From Artocarpus heterophyllus (lineage: Eukaryota > Streptophyta > Magnoliopsida > Rosales > Moraceae), in assembly GCA_025403435.1 (NCBI GenBank), contig CM046348.1, positions 10,038,606 to 10,102,605 on the forward strand: a stretch of DNA of 64,000 nucleotides, given 5' to 3'. The notes beneath the pieces are model-generated. The model saw only the letters and a program-made list of their open reading frames with translations, was not told the origin of the DNA and searched no databases. Below, in pieces: positions 47,701-59,522 of the stretch (within the stretch, counting starts at the first letter, position 1; every line of letters begins with the position of its first letter). The translations under genes and the position numbers were made by a program.

Positions 47701-49678
47701 GAAGAAAAGAACAACGAAAATGAAAAATGATAGTCGATCTTCATTGACTGATAAAATTCTCATCTATCCAGTAATCTACTGATTAAAAAGAGCAGTATGA
47801 AAATCAGATGGTCAATCTTCGACTGATAAGATTCATGCATATCTGGCAGTCTAATAACAATGAAGAGCTGCTTTTTTGGAACATAAGAATACAATGAGAA
47901 CGAATCCGGAAAGTTAACAGTTGATCTGAGGCACACTAATTTTGGAATTTATCAACAATCCCCTTCAAGCTGGCTCCAAAGTGTTTTGCATTCCCAGCTT
48001 GCACGGAATAGGCTCTTTTGTTAGGATTTAAGCAAGTTGCTGAGAGGAGGTGACATGAGGAACACATATCCTGTCTCTCTAATTGTTCTTTAATAAGATC
48101 CAATCTCACATGTTTAGTGAAAAAGATTTTAAGGACTTTTCTTTGCCCTTTGACTGTACTTAATTGGAGAGTTTAATAGTTTATCAATTTAGGGTCATTT
48201 CCGTTGTACTAGTTCTTTAGAGGATATTTTAAGGAGTTCAAGAAATTTTCAACCACATAATCCAACCAATAGAAAACTGGTTAGCTTCCTAGAAAACGTT
48301 TTTAGTGGACAAATTAACTTGTAATTTCCCAAAAATTTGTCACATAAAAATTTCAGCGTCAGGCAGGGAATTTCAATATGCTGAACCATTAGAACTATTT
48401 ATTGCCGTTTGTGTGAGTTTTTGAAGGGCATCCCTTGCATTGTATGACGAGAGTTATTTGAATTTATGCTTATGTTCTTTGTTTTTGGTTGTTAAACAGT
48501 TAAAGGTAGTGGTGCTAAGTGCCAACCAATTTAGCGTACTTTATTGATTGAATGCCGTTTGTTTTTAATGTTTGTTTTTGAATTGTTGCTTGGCCATTTT
48601 AACTTGCCTCAAAATTATGTGTATGTATGTGAAAAACCCAAACAAACACATTTTTTGATGAATGACAATCTATTCTATGCTTTCCAGCTTAAATATTCAT
48701 CCTTTCTGTCCTGTTTAATCTGTCGGTCTTCCATTTGCAGGATGGCGCACATTACATGATTTATACACCATCCGATCCTCTTCTTTTCGTTGCAGTGAAG
48801 GTTATCTTTTGAATTTCTTCTCTTTCCCATATCTCCAACTCCTTTTTTGTACGTTCTTATGGAGAATTTCACTAAAATATCTCTTGATATTATGTCAATA
48901 GTCAGAACCTCAATTTACTTTTTTTTTTCTGCAGGACAATAATGGGCTCTTGCAAATTGCCGATGATGTAAGTAATTTCATTCCCACATATGTTTTACGG
49001 TAGCCATCTTATAAATATCTTAATATACCCAAATGAAAGTGCTTTGATCTTAACTGAATTAAAACTAATCTTTCTTTCCTACTCCCCATTGCTAAGTTAT
49101 CAATTTTCAACTTAGCATTTTGATTTCTTTTAATCAATTGATTCTGTCAAGGTCAGGACTTTGTCATTCAGTTTTTAAACCGAGTTTTTTTTTTTTTTTT
49201 TCTTTTTTCTTTTCTAAAAAAAGAATTGAAGTAGGGTTTTGTTGAATACAGTTTCATATGGCCTCTCTCTCTCTATCTCTCTAGCCTTGTTATCTAGTCT
49301 TGGTTCATTTTTCATGGGTCGTTTGTGACCAAATTCCCATCAATCTTTCATCTAGAGCGTCAATAAACGGTATTTTTTTTTGTTGATAGTGCTGAGGTTA
49401 TTTAAGACATGCGGTGTTAGTTTTGGAGAAAACCACATGCATTTTTAGACGACAACTCTTTCAACTTTGGTTCTATTTTTGGAAGCAGGATTTGCTGGAG
49501 GACTCTGCTATAATAAGTGCTATAGACGAGGAGACCGAGTTTAACGCCCTGGTGGTATGTCACTTCTTTTCTTCGGATTAGCGATTAATGTTTGTGTTAA
49601 GCTAAGCTCTATTTTTCCTTGTGACGGTTGCAGGAGGAAGAAGCTGCTCTTCTTGATTCTTTGTTAGGGAAAGAGTAG
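44719..49678 (+). CDS. Chloroplast protein of the DUF3727 type, ten exons
   Basis: Exons: 44719-45147, 45277-45374, 45472-45517, 46832-46914, 47005-47069, 47325-47386, 48741-48800, 48935-48967, 49489-49554 and 49634-49678. They total 987 nt and 328 residues, and phases agree at every junction. The N-terminus is Ser/His-rich (HPHHHHIHN, LHHRRRRP) and ends LLCSAA, as in a chloroplast transit peptide. A basic run KKPNKKRKKKPKP is followed by an acidic DEDDIEIV. The conserved part reads NNFPLECVIRRVFRSSRGDE, CPVDTPVQILK, SDEEVEAILPAAAYALAKMH, then GVEITCFHM, YTPSDPLLFVAV, and an acidic C-terminus EEEAALLDSLLGKE. I recognise the layout as the DUF3727/DUF1292-like proteins shared by plants and cyanobacteria, whose function is unknown to me. 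I cannot name an Arabidopsis locus with confidence. Confidence 0.88.
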
Positions 49679-51357
49679 TAGCACTATATGCACTGTGAGG
49701 TGAGTTGCAGGAGCGCTTCTATATGTTGCTATATATGTCCATAATTAAGGGAGGGAATAGTATTGAGATTGTGTTTTTCTCATTTTTGTTGTGTCCATAT
49801 AATGAATGTTGTTTAGGTTTTTGCATATATGTTCTTGGCTAGATTGCTTTCTATAGTAAAGCAGATTTCAAGTGTTATCAGGGCTTGCTTGTGTTGAGGA
49901 ATTTCATCACTCTTCAGGTTTGGAGTGTTATCAAAGTTTTGGTTCCAAACTATTAAGAATGCCACTCCAAACTCGGTCACAATCATTTCCTCCTTTTTGT
50001 GTGTGCACTCGCTCGCGAGTTTTACCGTCTTTCCTTGGTCATTGTGAGAGTCTACATATACCGACAATAAATACTGGCTTGCCATTGTTACCGTTAACCA
50101 TGGTTATGTTCATGCGTGCTCTGATGTTTCTCAGCAAAATCTTCGACCTTAAAAGTCCCATATCCAGTATTTGGTTTGTTAAAAACACTGCTTGTAATCT
50201 GTAAATAGTATCAAAATATACTTTGGACATTCTCAAAAACTGCCAAAACACAAACCCGGCGTACCTCAATTCCGGTGTGGATGCCCTTTGCACCTTATCA
50301 TCAACTTCCTATTCTTTTATGGGGAATGCTAGCACGTAGGGAATCTCTCATTCTCATCTACAACCTTATATGGAAGGGACACTCGATTTCTAGTTTCTTT
50401 TTTCTTTTTTGTTTGAATATTGTATTTTTGATGTTTCTTGCTTGAAGGAATGCTCTTGATTTTCCTTTCAAAGTATGTATATATTTTTTGGAAATATGTT
50501 CTTAGTTAAACATTTTTTTACACATTTCTCAAACAGTATTCTCTTACATATGAACATGTAATCATTAAAAGGGGATTGATCAAAACTCTTATCTCTTAAA
50601 TTTGCACTTAGACAGTTTAAGAATATTGATGACTTTAAGCTCCTATTTATAGAATACGCTGGATGAGTCAAAAATCAATCAAGAAACTGGGATAAGTCTT
50701 CTCCTTCCAACCCCTACAGAGCTCGGGCATAGTGACCTCTTCAACAACAACAAAAAAAATCAAAATCACAAATACATACACCTAACAAAAATCTAAAAGT
50801 TAACAACAAAACACACTCACAGTTTTAGTGCAACACTTGCTGTAGTTGGATTCTTCTGGGCTCAATAGAATTTGAATTGTAACTCCACTTTGCCTTTTCA
50901 TACACCAAATTGTTAAATTACATATTTCACTTAATTAACCTACACAAATGAGGGAAACAAAATTAATTTGAAGGGGAAGTAACTAAAACTAAACTAAATA
51001 AGCTACAAAATAGAATGAAATAAACCTAGTAACTAAATTAAAAAGAAATAAAACTAAATAAAATGAAATATAGCTAAAATGAAATAAAATAAGATAAGGT
51101 AAAAATCTTAATAGCTAACTCATTTTAAGCATCTAAAAATGGTAAAGGAATAATAACTAACTCATTTTAACTATTTTGCAGAGTTATCAACGATTGACTT
51201 GGGGAAAGGAGACGGGTAAGGAAGAAGGAAGAAGTTTTGGTGAGAGAGAGTGAGGTTATGGCAACAATGACGAGTTTAAAGGAAACCATCCTCCAATGTG
51301 CGGTATCCATTTTTGAAAAGCGCAAGAGCTTGTGCCGCACTGTTTTTGGAAAACTAT
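49679..51357. other. Intergenic, no gene supported
   Basis: Begins with the DUF3727 gene's 3' UTR. Minus-strand frames at 49813-50085 and 50039-50293 overlap in different frames and show no motif I know; they could be one frameshifted remnant. The rest is AT-rich. Confidence 0.45.
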
Positions 51358-51479
51358 GGGCCCGTTTGTTTCGGTTTTTTTTAAATCACGGTTTGAATCA
51401 TTTTGCTACAGTATTTTCTCTCACAAAAATTTAAATTTTCATTCAAATACTCTACTCAAATATTTATACCAAACGTACC
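51358..51479. mobile_element. PIF/Harbinger-type MITE, 122 bp, TAT flanks
   Basis: Starts GGGCCCGTTTGTTTCGG and ends ACCAAACGTACC, flanked by TAT at 51355-51357 and 51480-51482. The interior has the complete family core CGGTTTGAATCATTTTGCTA. It lies 18 bp before a Mutator-like element. Confidence 0.82.
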
Positions 51480-51497
51480 TATAATCTATTTGCATCG

Positions 51498-52495
51498 GGA
51501 TTATTTTCATAACTCCCCCTTGAATCATGTACCCTAATTCAAGTTGTTCCATGAATTTTCAAAACCATTCAAAATGCCTCTCGATCTATAGAAAATCATT
51601 CAAAACAGTCCTTCTGTCTAACGGAAATGCTGATATGGTATGCTATTAACAATTAATCAAAGGTATTAAATTCTAATTGTCTATAAAAAATATTAAATAC
51701 CAAAAACATAAAAAGAAATTAAAAAATTAAAAAACTAAATGCTAACACTGACTCCTACTTAGTCCCCACAGACCCAAAAATAACCCACTTTCTTCAATAA
51801 TCAATGACCAGCAGAGGGAAAAAAAACCCTTATTCAGCCGCCACCACACCTTCATTGTTTGGATCTTGATAGAGGTTGTCGTGCCAGAGGAGGTGACCCA
51901 CAGAGGGGGTTGCGGCCGGCATCTAGATTCGCATGGGAGAAGAGGCTCGTAGGCTTGTCAAGCTTATGGAGGAGAGCCGCAACTGGATTCATGTGGCCAA
52001 GGGGGCTGGTGGGTTTATCGTGTCGAAGGAGGTGAGCCACCGAAGGGGTTGTCGTGACAGCTGGGTTGCACAAGGGTGAGGTCGGAGGTCCTTGGAGAGG
52101 CAATGTCCATGGGGTATAAAGTGTTACGGATTTATTTATTATTTATTTTTTATTTCCTCTAAAATAAAACAATTTATTTTGAATTTGGATTTATTGTTTT
52201 TCTTGTTTTAGGGAGTTTGAGCTTTTGATGCGATTCGGGGCAAGCAATTTTTGTTTTGTACAAGAGGAAGAAGACAACATTTTTTTTTTTTAGTTTTAGT
52301 TTTTTAATTTCTTTTTATTATGTTTTTAGTATTTGATATTTTTTATCAACATTTCTGTTAGAATTGTTGATGGACTTAGACATAAGGGGCGTTTTGAATG
52401 GTCTGTTATGGAGCTGGGTGTTTCAAATGGTTTCAAAAATTCAAAGGGCAACTTGAATTAAGGCACATAATTCAGGGGGATTTATGAAATAATCC
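51498..52495. mobile_element. Mutator-like element with long inverted repeats and a GC-rich cargo
   Basis: The ends are inverted for about 230 bp: GGATTATTTTCATAA at the left pairs with TTATGAAATAATCC at the right. The arms stay matched through TTGAATTA/TAATTCAA, CATTCAAAA, and a run ending in TTAAAAAACTAAA. Flanking 9-mers TTTGCATCG (51489-51497) and TTTGCATTG (52496-52504) differ at one base. The interior (about 51840-52110) is GC-rich and open on the minus strand for 83 residues. That frame repeats an LL-x-x-DKPTS pattern twice. No transposase is present. The layout is that of a non-autonomous MULE, possibly a Pack-MULE carrying a captured fragment whose source I cannot identify. Confidence 0.85.
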
Positions 52496-52504
52496 TTTGC
52501 ATTG

Positions 52505-53095
52505 TTAAATCTACTGTTTCTAGTAGCTTAACACTATCTTGACATTAAGGGACATGCCTGAAGGGAAAACGAGAAAAGGCCGCAACTCCATTCAAATTTG
52601 AATACAAAATTTTATAGCAAAATGGAGATCTAAGGGTGATTGAAATTCTCCTATACATAGGTATCATTCCTACATCTTAAGGGAGGTTTTTGAGGCCATT
52701 ATTCTCTCGCAATCACGCGCCTCTCTTCATTCTCAAGCATCTATTGCACTTTTTTTCTTTACAGTATTAGTGAAACCCTCGGAGCAATATAGTGGACGTA
52801 ACTATCATATTGAGGATTAAGGACTATCAATTACTATGTTTTCGTCTTTTTAATTGCTTTATGTATTTTGTCTATCGTTCATACACTAGATGATGATAGA
52901 CATCGAGTAACAACACATGTTGACTCCAAATTAGTTGTTAATTTATAATACAAATCTTGTGTAGATTTTACCCTTTATATCGATGATGTAAGTGTAATTT
53001 TTTTGTTGTCTGGCTTCCAAGTATCGCACAAGAGGCAACCCTCCACACAGTGGGAGAGAAGATCTCCCTGTCATCGCCATAGAGAGGGAAGGAAT
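52505..53095. other. Intergenic, no gene seen
   Basis: AT-rich with short frames only. A GC-richer stretch at about 53015-53090, immediately before the CACTA element, reads on the minus strand as part of small unrecognised frames. Confidence 0.45.
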
Positions 53096-53778
53096 CACTA
53101 TAACAAACAGGGTCTTTCGCGACGATGAAAAGTTGCACAAAAGAACGAAAGTCGTCGCGAATATTTTTTTTGCAACGACAAAAAATTATTCGAAAATAAT
53201 TTATTTGCGACAACATGTATCATCAGAGTTATATTAGCAATGACAATCGTTGCAATTATGTCGCTGAGATCGTCATTGTAGTGTGGCCAACATTTTTAGC
53301 AACGACAATTTCAAAAAATATTATTGCGATTTCTTATTCTGATGCTGATGTGGCATCTTTATTTGCAATGGCTTTTTCCAAAATGTTGTCGCAATTTTTT
53401 TTTGTACTTTTCTTCTTTTTTTTTTTTGCGTTGACACTGTCGTTGCAAATATATTTTTTAAATCAAAATTTTCATTTTTTTAATAATTTTTATTAAAATT
53501 TTAATTTTTTTAATAATTTTGATTAGTTTTAAGTTCAAAATTTAATAGAAATAATTGAATTGTAATAATGAAAAATAAAAATTAATATTAAAAAAGACAA
53601 TTGATAATATTGTTTCAATAATAAAATGAAAACCAAACATAATGTGTCTAAGTATTAAACAAAAAAGAAAATACAATTCAATCCCCTGAATTTGCAGCAT
53701 TGTCAGTGTCATTATTGTTCTCGTCAATAGCGTCTAGAGGAGGCAGAGGACTTAGACGAATAAAAGTTGGAGGAGTCA

Positions 53779-54153
53779 TCAGCAGTAGGAATTGAATGCA
53801 AGGAGCATTCGATCCACCAACTCCATCAACATTCTTTGGCTCTCACACACATTTATGTTGTATTTGGACGATCTTCGCTTAAAATCTTCCACATGCGGGG
53901 CAATAAGCATTGAAGATATTTCGTCCGACCGGAAGCTAGAGGATGAACCAAAGATAGAGTAAATCCTTTGCAGGAGTGTGGGGCCTACTCTACTCTTTGG
54001 TCCTCTACGTTTACCTAGGACTTGCTCTAAAATTCCCTTCTCACTAACCACAAGTGCAACTGAAGAGGAAGCAGACTGTATCATTTGGCTTTGTCTCTCC
54101 CCCTCCATCGTATTTTGCACAAATAACAATAAACACATATTATAAATACACAA
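53779..54153 (-). pseudogene. CACTA-associated protein remnant (Ptta/En/Spm, Transposase_24-like)
   Basis: The 124-codon frame contains VVSEKGILEQVLGKRRG followed by PKSRVGPTLL, resembling the E-x-LG-x-R-x-G segment of plant Ptta/En/Spm transposase-associated proteins, and a helical tail ESQRMLMELVDRMLL. The reading upstream (about 54190-54320, minus) is interrupted by stops. A second frame at 54475-54762 (minus) could be another exon or remnant, but I see no firm motif. Function is unlikely. Confidence 0.5.
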
Positions 54154-55540
54154 ACTAATTTGAATAAGAAAAGATAATATTGAAAATTAAAAATATTTAC
54201 AAAAGTTTGCTCTGGTAGGGGGTTAACCCGAGTCTCCTCATGACAATGCATGTCCACCTAGTTGTCTATAGCAAACATCGGCCGCTAGGTCACCATGTTG
54301 TCCTGTCCAACGGTTTGAATGTATTAGAATAGTATATTTGATTATCAAAGTTAACTTTTATAATTAATTGTAATTAAAAAGACTTACTAACCTTTTTATT
54401 GCGATGTTGGAAGTAGAATATCCAACCATGCAAACTTGATCACTTCTGGTTGCCATGATTGTTTTTATTTGTCGTCAATTTTTTTTGTTTATGATAATAT
54501 TTAGCATTAGCAATATTGAAATTAATATTATAATAAATAACCAACTTAACAGGCATACAATTACCTGAAATTTCTCAAACATGAACCTATTGCAGTAACG
54601 ACCCAGTGATCTTGATTCTTGAGGTTCTTGATACGATCTGACATGTGCCTCATATTGTAATTTACATATTATGTCACTCATCACACAATACTCCTTTTCT
54701 GTAGAAATTTCAGTAACATCTTCCTTTAGTTCACCTAAGTGTGCTATTAGGTGCACACTCAAAGAACAAAGGAAGATGTACCGAAACCTCTATTAAAAGC
54801 GTGAGTGAAATTAAATGACAAACATGTAACTTACAATACCAAACTATACAAATGAGACAATTCAAGCATTGATGTTATTACCTATCGATCCTCAAACAGT
54901 TCTAAGGTATATGCATGAGCGTGCAAAATAAAAGCACAAAGTCGTACCTGCGAATGTTGTTTTTGTGACTATGAAGTCACATATCAAAACTTTTTATCTC
55001 CGAAAAAAAATAACGATTTTATTTAATTTATGCAATCTTATCAAATTTTACGATAATTTTATGCAATCTTATTGTTTCTAAATAAAATTATTCTTAATTT
55101 TCAAAAACAATAATATTATAATTAATATATTTATAATAACCTATAATATTAATTTCAATTTTTTTTTCATATCAATTAATTAAAACAATGTATTACTTAA
55201 TTAATTCATAAACAATAATATTATAATTATTAAACTATAATATTGTTCATCAATTTATAATAACAATTTATCATATTATTTTATTTTATACTTAATTAAT
55301 TAATTAGTTCATTAATTGTTAATTTTAAATTTTCATTTCCTTATTTCAATTTTTTTAATTAGTAATAACATCTTTGAACGTGATATTTAAATTATTATTA
55401 TCAATAATTTTAATATTTATTATTTCAACTTTTTAATTACTGTAATGCATTAAAATTTATTTTATATTATACTAACTTAATTTTATTTTCAATGCAAACC
55501 ACTAACTTAAACAACTTATCATTAACTTAGCCATAACTAC

Positions 55541-55920
55541 ACAATTCCAAAAACAATCACAATCACAATTCACAATCCCAAAAATCCAAGTACCAGAAAC
55601 TACAATCCTAAAAATCCAATTCTACAACAATTCACATTATAAGAATTTCACATCATACAATTCCAAAAACAAAGACAATCACAATTCACAATCCTAAACA
55701 ACAATCACAATCTCAAAAATCCAAATACCAAATAGCACAATCCCAAAATCCAATTCTACAACAATCCCATTATAACAATCCCACATCACACAATTCCAAA
55801 AACAATTGCAATCACAATTACAATTTATAATTCTACAACAATTCACAATCCAACTAACATATTCATAATTCCAAAAATCGAATTCACAATACAATTCCAA
55901 AAATCCAAATACCAAAAAAC
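55541..55920. repeat. Degenerate tandem repeat of CAATTCCAAAAACAAT-type units
   Basis: ACAATTCCAAAAACAA recurs near 55551, 55659 and 55793, each followed by CACAATT-like and AAAATCCAA words. The period is about 110-130 bp, with a shorter internal beat of CACAAT. It lies inside the CACTA element. Confidence 0.75.
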
Positions 55921-56979
55921 TAAAAACTTACACAATCCAAAAACACTAAGAATGGGGGCTAGAAAACAAGGATAGCAACAAAAACTTCAACGTGGATGGC
56001 CAAAGAACAACCAAAAAACTCCAAAACTCAACTAGGAAAAAACTTTGGGGATTTTCCTTTCTTTGAATATTGTTTTATAATAAGAGTTTCTACAATACAA
56101 AACTCATGAATCTATGTTTTTTCTTGAAAATTTGGGAGGGATTTGAGGCGAATTAGGGCAGAGAAACGGTGAGTGGAGGAGAAGATAATCAGAGAAAATG
56201 GAGGAAGAGGGGCTCTTTGGTTGGGTTATGCAGAGAATTTTTTGTGATAACAAAATGTCGTTGCAAATAACTATGCTATCGTCACAAAAACTATGCCAAA
56301 ATGATACCATTTTATGTAATCTGAATAAGATTCTAGAACCACTTTTCGTGAAGAAAATTGAAAAATGTTGTTGCAAATAATATTTCATATATCACCATAT
56401 TTTGGGTGAAAAACTAAAATTTTCACTTTTTGGGACAACAAAATAACTTCAAAGCAAATGTGTCTGACTAGTCAAAGCCAATTGCATCCATTAGTATTTG
56501 TGACGACATTGTCGTCACAAATACCTGCACAGTAAATGCCAACTGTACCCTGTTCCTATTTGCAATGAAATTATTGTCACAAATACCTATGAAGTGGCAC
56601 CAAATCTTCTAGCGTCAGATTGGTTTTGGCGGTATAATATTAATTGCGACAATATGTCGTTGTAAATATGAAAGGATCAAATTTTTATTATTTGCAATAA
56701 TATTTTATCGCAAATATTTAATAATATGCGATGATAATTTGTCGCAAATAGTTTTAGCGACGACAAGTTTGAGGTAGATACGAAGCACATACTTGTGACG
56801 ACTTTTCTCGTCGCAAATAATATTGTTGCAAATAACCCTGATTATAGTAGTGAATGGAGCAAAGCCAAAAAAAATTTTAAATTAGGTTACCAAAAAGAGC
56901 ACTTGAACCCCATTTTTCTCTTTTATCATTTTCCTGTCTTTACTAAATCAAAGTGTCAAGCATTAAACAAAATTTTTTC

Positions 56980-57197
56980 GAGAGCTTTACAGATATGCCG
57001 CCTTTGTAGACTGTGGATTGAAATATGCTATATGGAAAAAAAAAAAACTCTTTGAAAAAATACCACATGCCATTTTTTTTTTCCGATAATTTTACTTTTG
57101 TATTGATTTTTGTAAGTGGCATATAGTGTAATTTTTTTTTACACATAGTAAAAGTTAATTCACTATTTCTTAAGGTGGTAGTGAGTATAAATATCTC
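56980..57197. mobile_element. Mutator-type MITE, 218 bp, second copy
   Basis: Starts GAGAGCTTTACAGAT and ends with the complement of GAGATATTTATACTC. It shares the interior of the 43160 copy (ACTGTGGATTGAAATATGCT). Flanking 9-mers AATTTTTTC and AATTTTTTT differ at one base, but the site is low-complexity. Confidence 0.78.
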
Positions 57198-59522
57198 AAT
57201 TTTTTTTCTCCTGCGAAATGGGGGACTCAAAATGTCAAACTTCTGATTTTTTCTTTGGTTAGAATCCCAAGGATTTATCTCTTTCAATTGCATGATAATT
57301 CCTTTCTGAGTTTAATATGATTAAAATTTGATTAATGGGTTCGCTTCCGACTGAAAAAGCTAGCTTAATTTAAAATTTAAGAGTTGGAAAGGCCTAAAGG
57401 GATCAGCACTAGTCCTAACAGAAGCTTCCTTTGTCATCGTGAAAGGGTACGTTATTCTAAAAGTCGAAAAAAGATGGTGCTCCCAGTAATCATTCTCCTT
57501 CTTTTAGGCATAAAGTAAGTAATTTTATTTTGATGCTTCCATTATCACTATCTTAAGTTATAAGTAGCGGCGACAAGCGGCAAAGACTGGCCAGTTATTA
57601 TTCATTAAATGAGCAAGATATAATGTAGCTTTTTTTCTTACATTTATTCTCTTATCACTACTTTTTCTTTCTTTCCTTTTTTTTTTTCAAAAATTATTCC
57701 AAATTAAAAAACACAAATTCTAGTTCTATCTCAAACTGTACGAAAATCATGATCAGCTGGTAAACAACATCAATTCCAGCAGTAAATTCGAATAAAACGT
57801 TCAAAAAAGAAAATACGGGTCAACTTCAAATCGGGGCACTCAAAATACCCTACTGCAAGGACCGGTGGGGACCTGTCCCGCACCGGCAGAGATGGAGACA
57901 GTATGTTTAGGGATGGGATTCGGGATAGAGACAGAGCCTTGCCCTTGGTCATCCAAGGCAGGGCGGGGGCGGGGCCAATCATTGAGCAATGTCTTCATTA
58001 ACAGTAGTTTAATGCATAGCATATAATGTTAAAGACATTAACTCCCACGTGCATGCTATGTGCGTACATAATATATACATAACGTTTGTAATGGTTACTT
58101 TTATTATTAACCGTAAGATATGAATCAAATGGTTGTAATACATTATCACGTCATATCATCAAACAAATAATACATATACACTTTTCATACATATAGAGAT
58201 TACACACATATACATACAAGTAAGCCTAATTTCTTGCTTACGTTTTTTTAATGTAAACATGAGCTAGAACATGGCATTTGGACCGTAATTATATGGCCTC
58301 AATATCATCCAGGTGGAGGTAACAGTAACTAACCTTTTTTTCCCCTGATTATATTCCATTCATTGTGGTGGGCTGCAAGAATCTTATTCTTCCTCTCAAA
58401 TCTCTAAAGATCATGTCTCCCGTTTGATACTTTTTCACCCGCGGATTCAATATATATTCATATTTTTTTTTTGGGTCAAGCAATACACAAAATATTATTT
58501 TTATCGACACGCACCTTATGTTGTGGAGTAAATTATGTTATATATCATTTTTTTATTATCACTATTGTGTTATACTATTTTTTTCTCTCTTTGATTTATA
58601 CTACTTTTTCTAGCTTAAAAGGCCAAAATACTCTTAGGGTGTGTTTGAAAACCTTGTTGGAACTTTAAAACTATAACATGTGAGAACTTTACACTGTAAC
58701 GGTTAGAACCTATTAGTTCCAACTATTGTCAAACAAAGCGTTTGATAACACATATTTGCCTAACGTTAATCTAAAACACTTAGGAACAATAGTGTTTTCA
58801 TCTTCATTGAAAGTTTTGTATTTCAAACTTTTTACATAAAAGCGATAAATTGAAAAAACAGTACCCTATAAGTTGTATTTTTCAAACTGACCCCTGGTGT
58901 GCCCTTGCATTGCATCAACTGATAAGAGGGTCAATTGGTTGACATCTTAAAAAAAAAAATTGCAAGCAATGAATTTTATTCAAACAGTTTAGTTATAATT
59001 ATGAATTTGTGAGAATATGCTATAATTCTCAACTAGATTATTTGCCAAACCCCTATTTAAGAAATAAAACTCTCTATATTGGTGCAGTATTAAAAAATTA
59101 AGGCCATCGTTAAAATAAAACTGTATCAATCTCTATGCCTTCTCTCTCTCAAATTAACGTACAAACTTTAATAATTGTATGGTAATAAAAACATAACAGA
59201 ACAACGATTGCAGGTATAATCTGACGGTAAACATTCTATACCCGACTCCGCTATAAAGCCTGAAATTAGAATCCCCACCTAAGTTCAGGGAAAAAAGAAA
59301 TTACGTCATACAAGAAATCTAAGATATTAGGCCGTAACAACGTCATGTAACATAAAACAGAATGTTACAACGTACGTAGTCTCTCATTTTACGTGAGTTA
59401 TTCATCCTCTAAAATACAATAATGTTATTTGGGGGTGAATGGTACTCAAATGGAGGAGACTTGGGGAGTTCTACCCTACTAGAACAACTTCCTCATACAA
59501 CATAAATAACACATAAAAACGT
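57198..59522. other. Intergenic, no gene seen
   Basis: AT-rich. A GC-rich patch at about 57850-57975 with GGGGCGGGGC-like words may be part of an old hAT element, without proven ends. Repeat family 2 recurs at about 58640-58740 (GGGTGTGTTTGAAAAC to GTCAAACAAAGCG). The last 100-200 bp before 59523 probably hold the HIPP 3' UTR. Confidence 0.5.

Larger units (their letters stand above)
53096..56852 (-). mobile_element. CACTA (En/Spm) element, 3757 bp, AAT target duplication
   Basis: Starts CACTATAACAAACAGGG and ends CCCTGATTATAGTAGTG, with AAT at 53093-53095 and 56853-56855. Subterminal regions repeat TTTGCGACGA/TCGTCGCAAA words many times on both sides, the binding-site pattern of CACTA transposons. 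The middle holds minus-strand remnants of transposon proteins (53779-54153) and an AT-rich tandem region (55541-55920). The DDE transposase (TNP2 type) is not recognisable, so it is probably non-autonomous. It is oriented by its remnant genes. Confidence 0.9.

Noticed and set aside
50039..50293. Minus-strand 84-codon frame with an aromatic-rich stretch
   Set aside because: Not repetitive, but no family recognised, no splice partners seen, and the neighbouring frame overlaps it in another phase; left as unassigned.
57850..57975. GC-rich patch as a fifth hAT element
   Set aside because: GGGGCGGGGC-like words are suggestive but no inverted ends or 8-bp duplication could be found.
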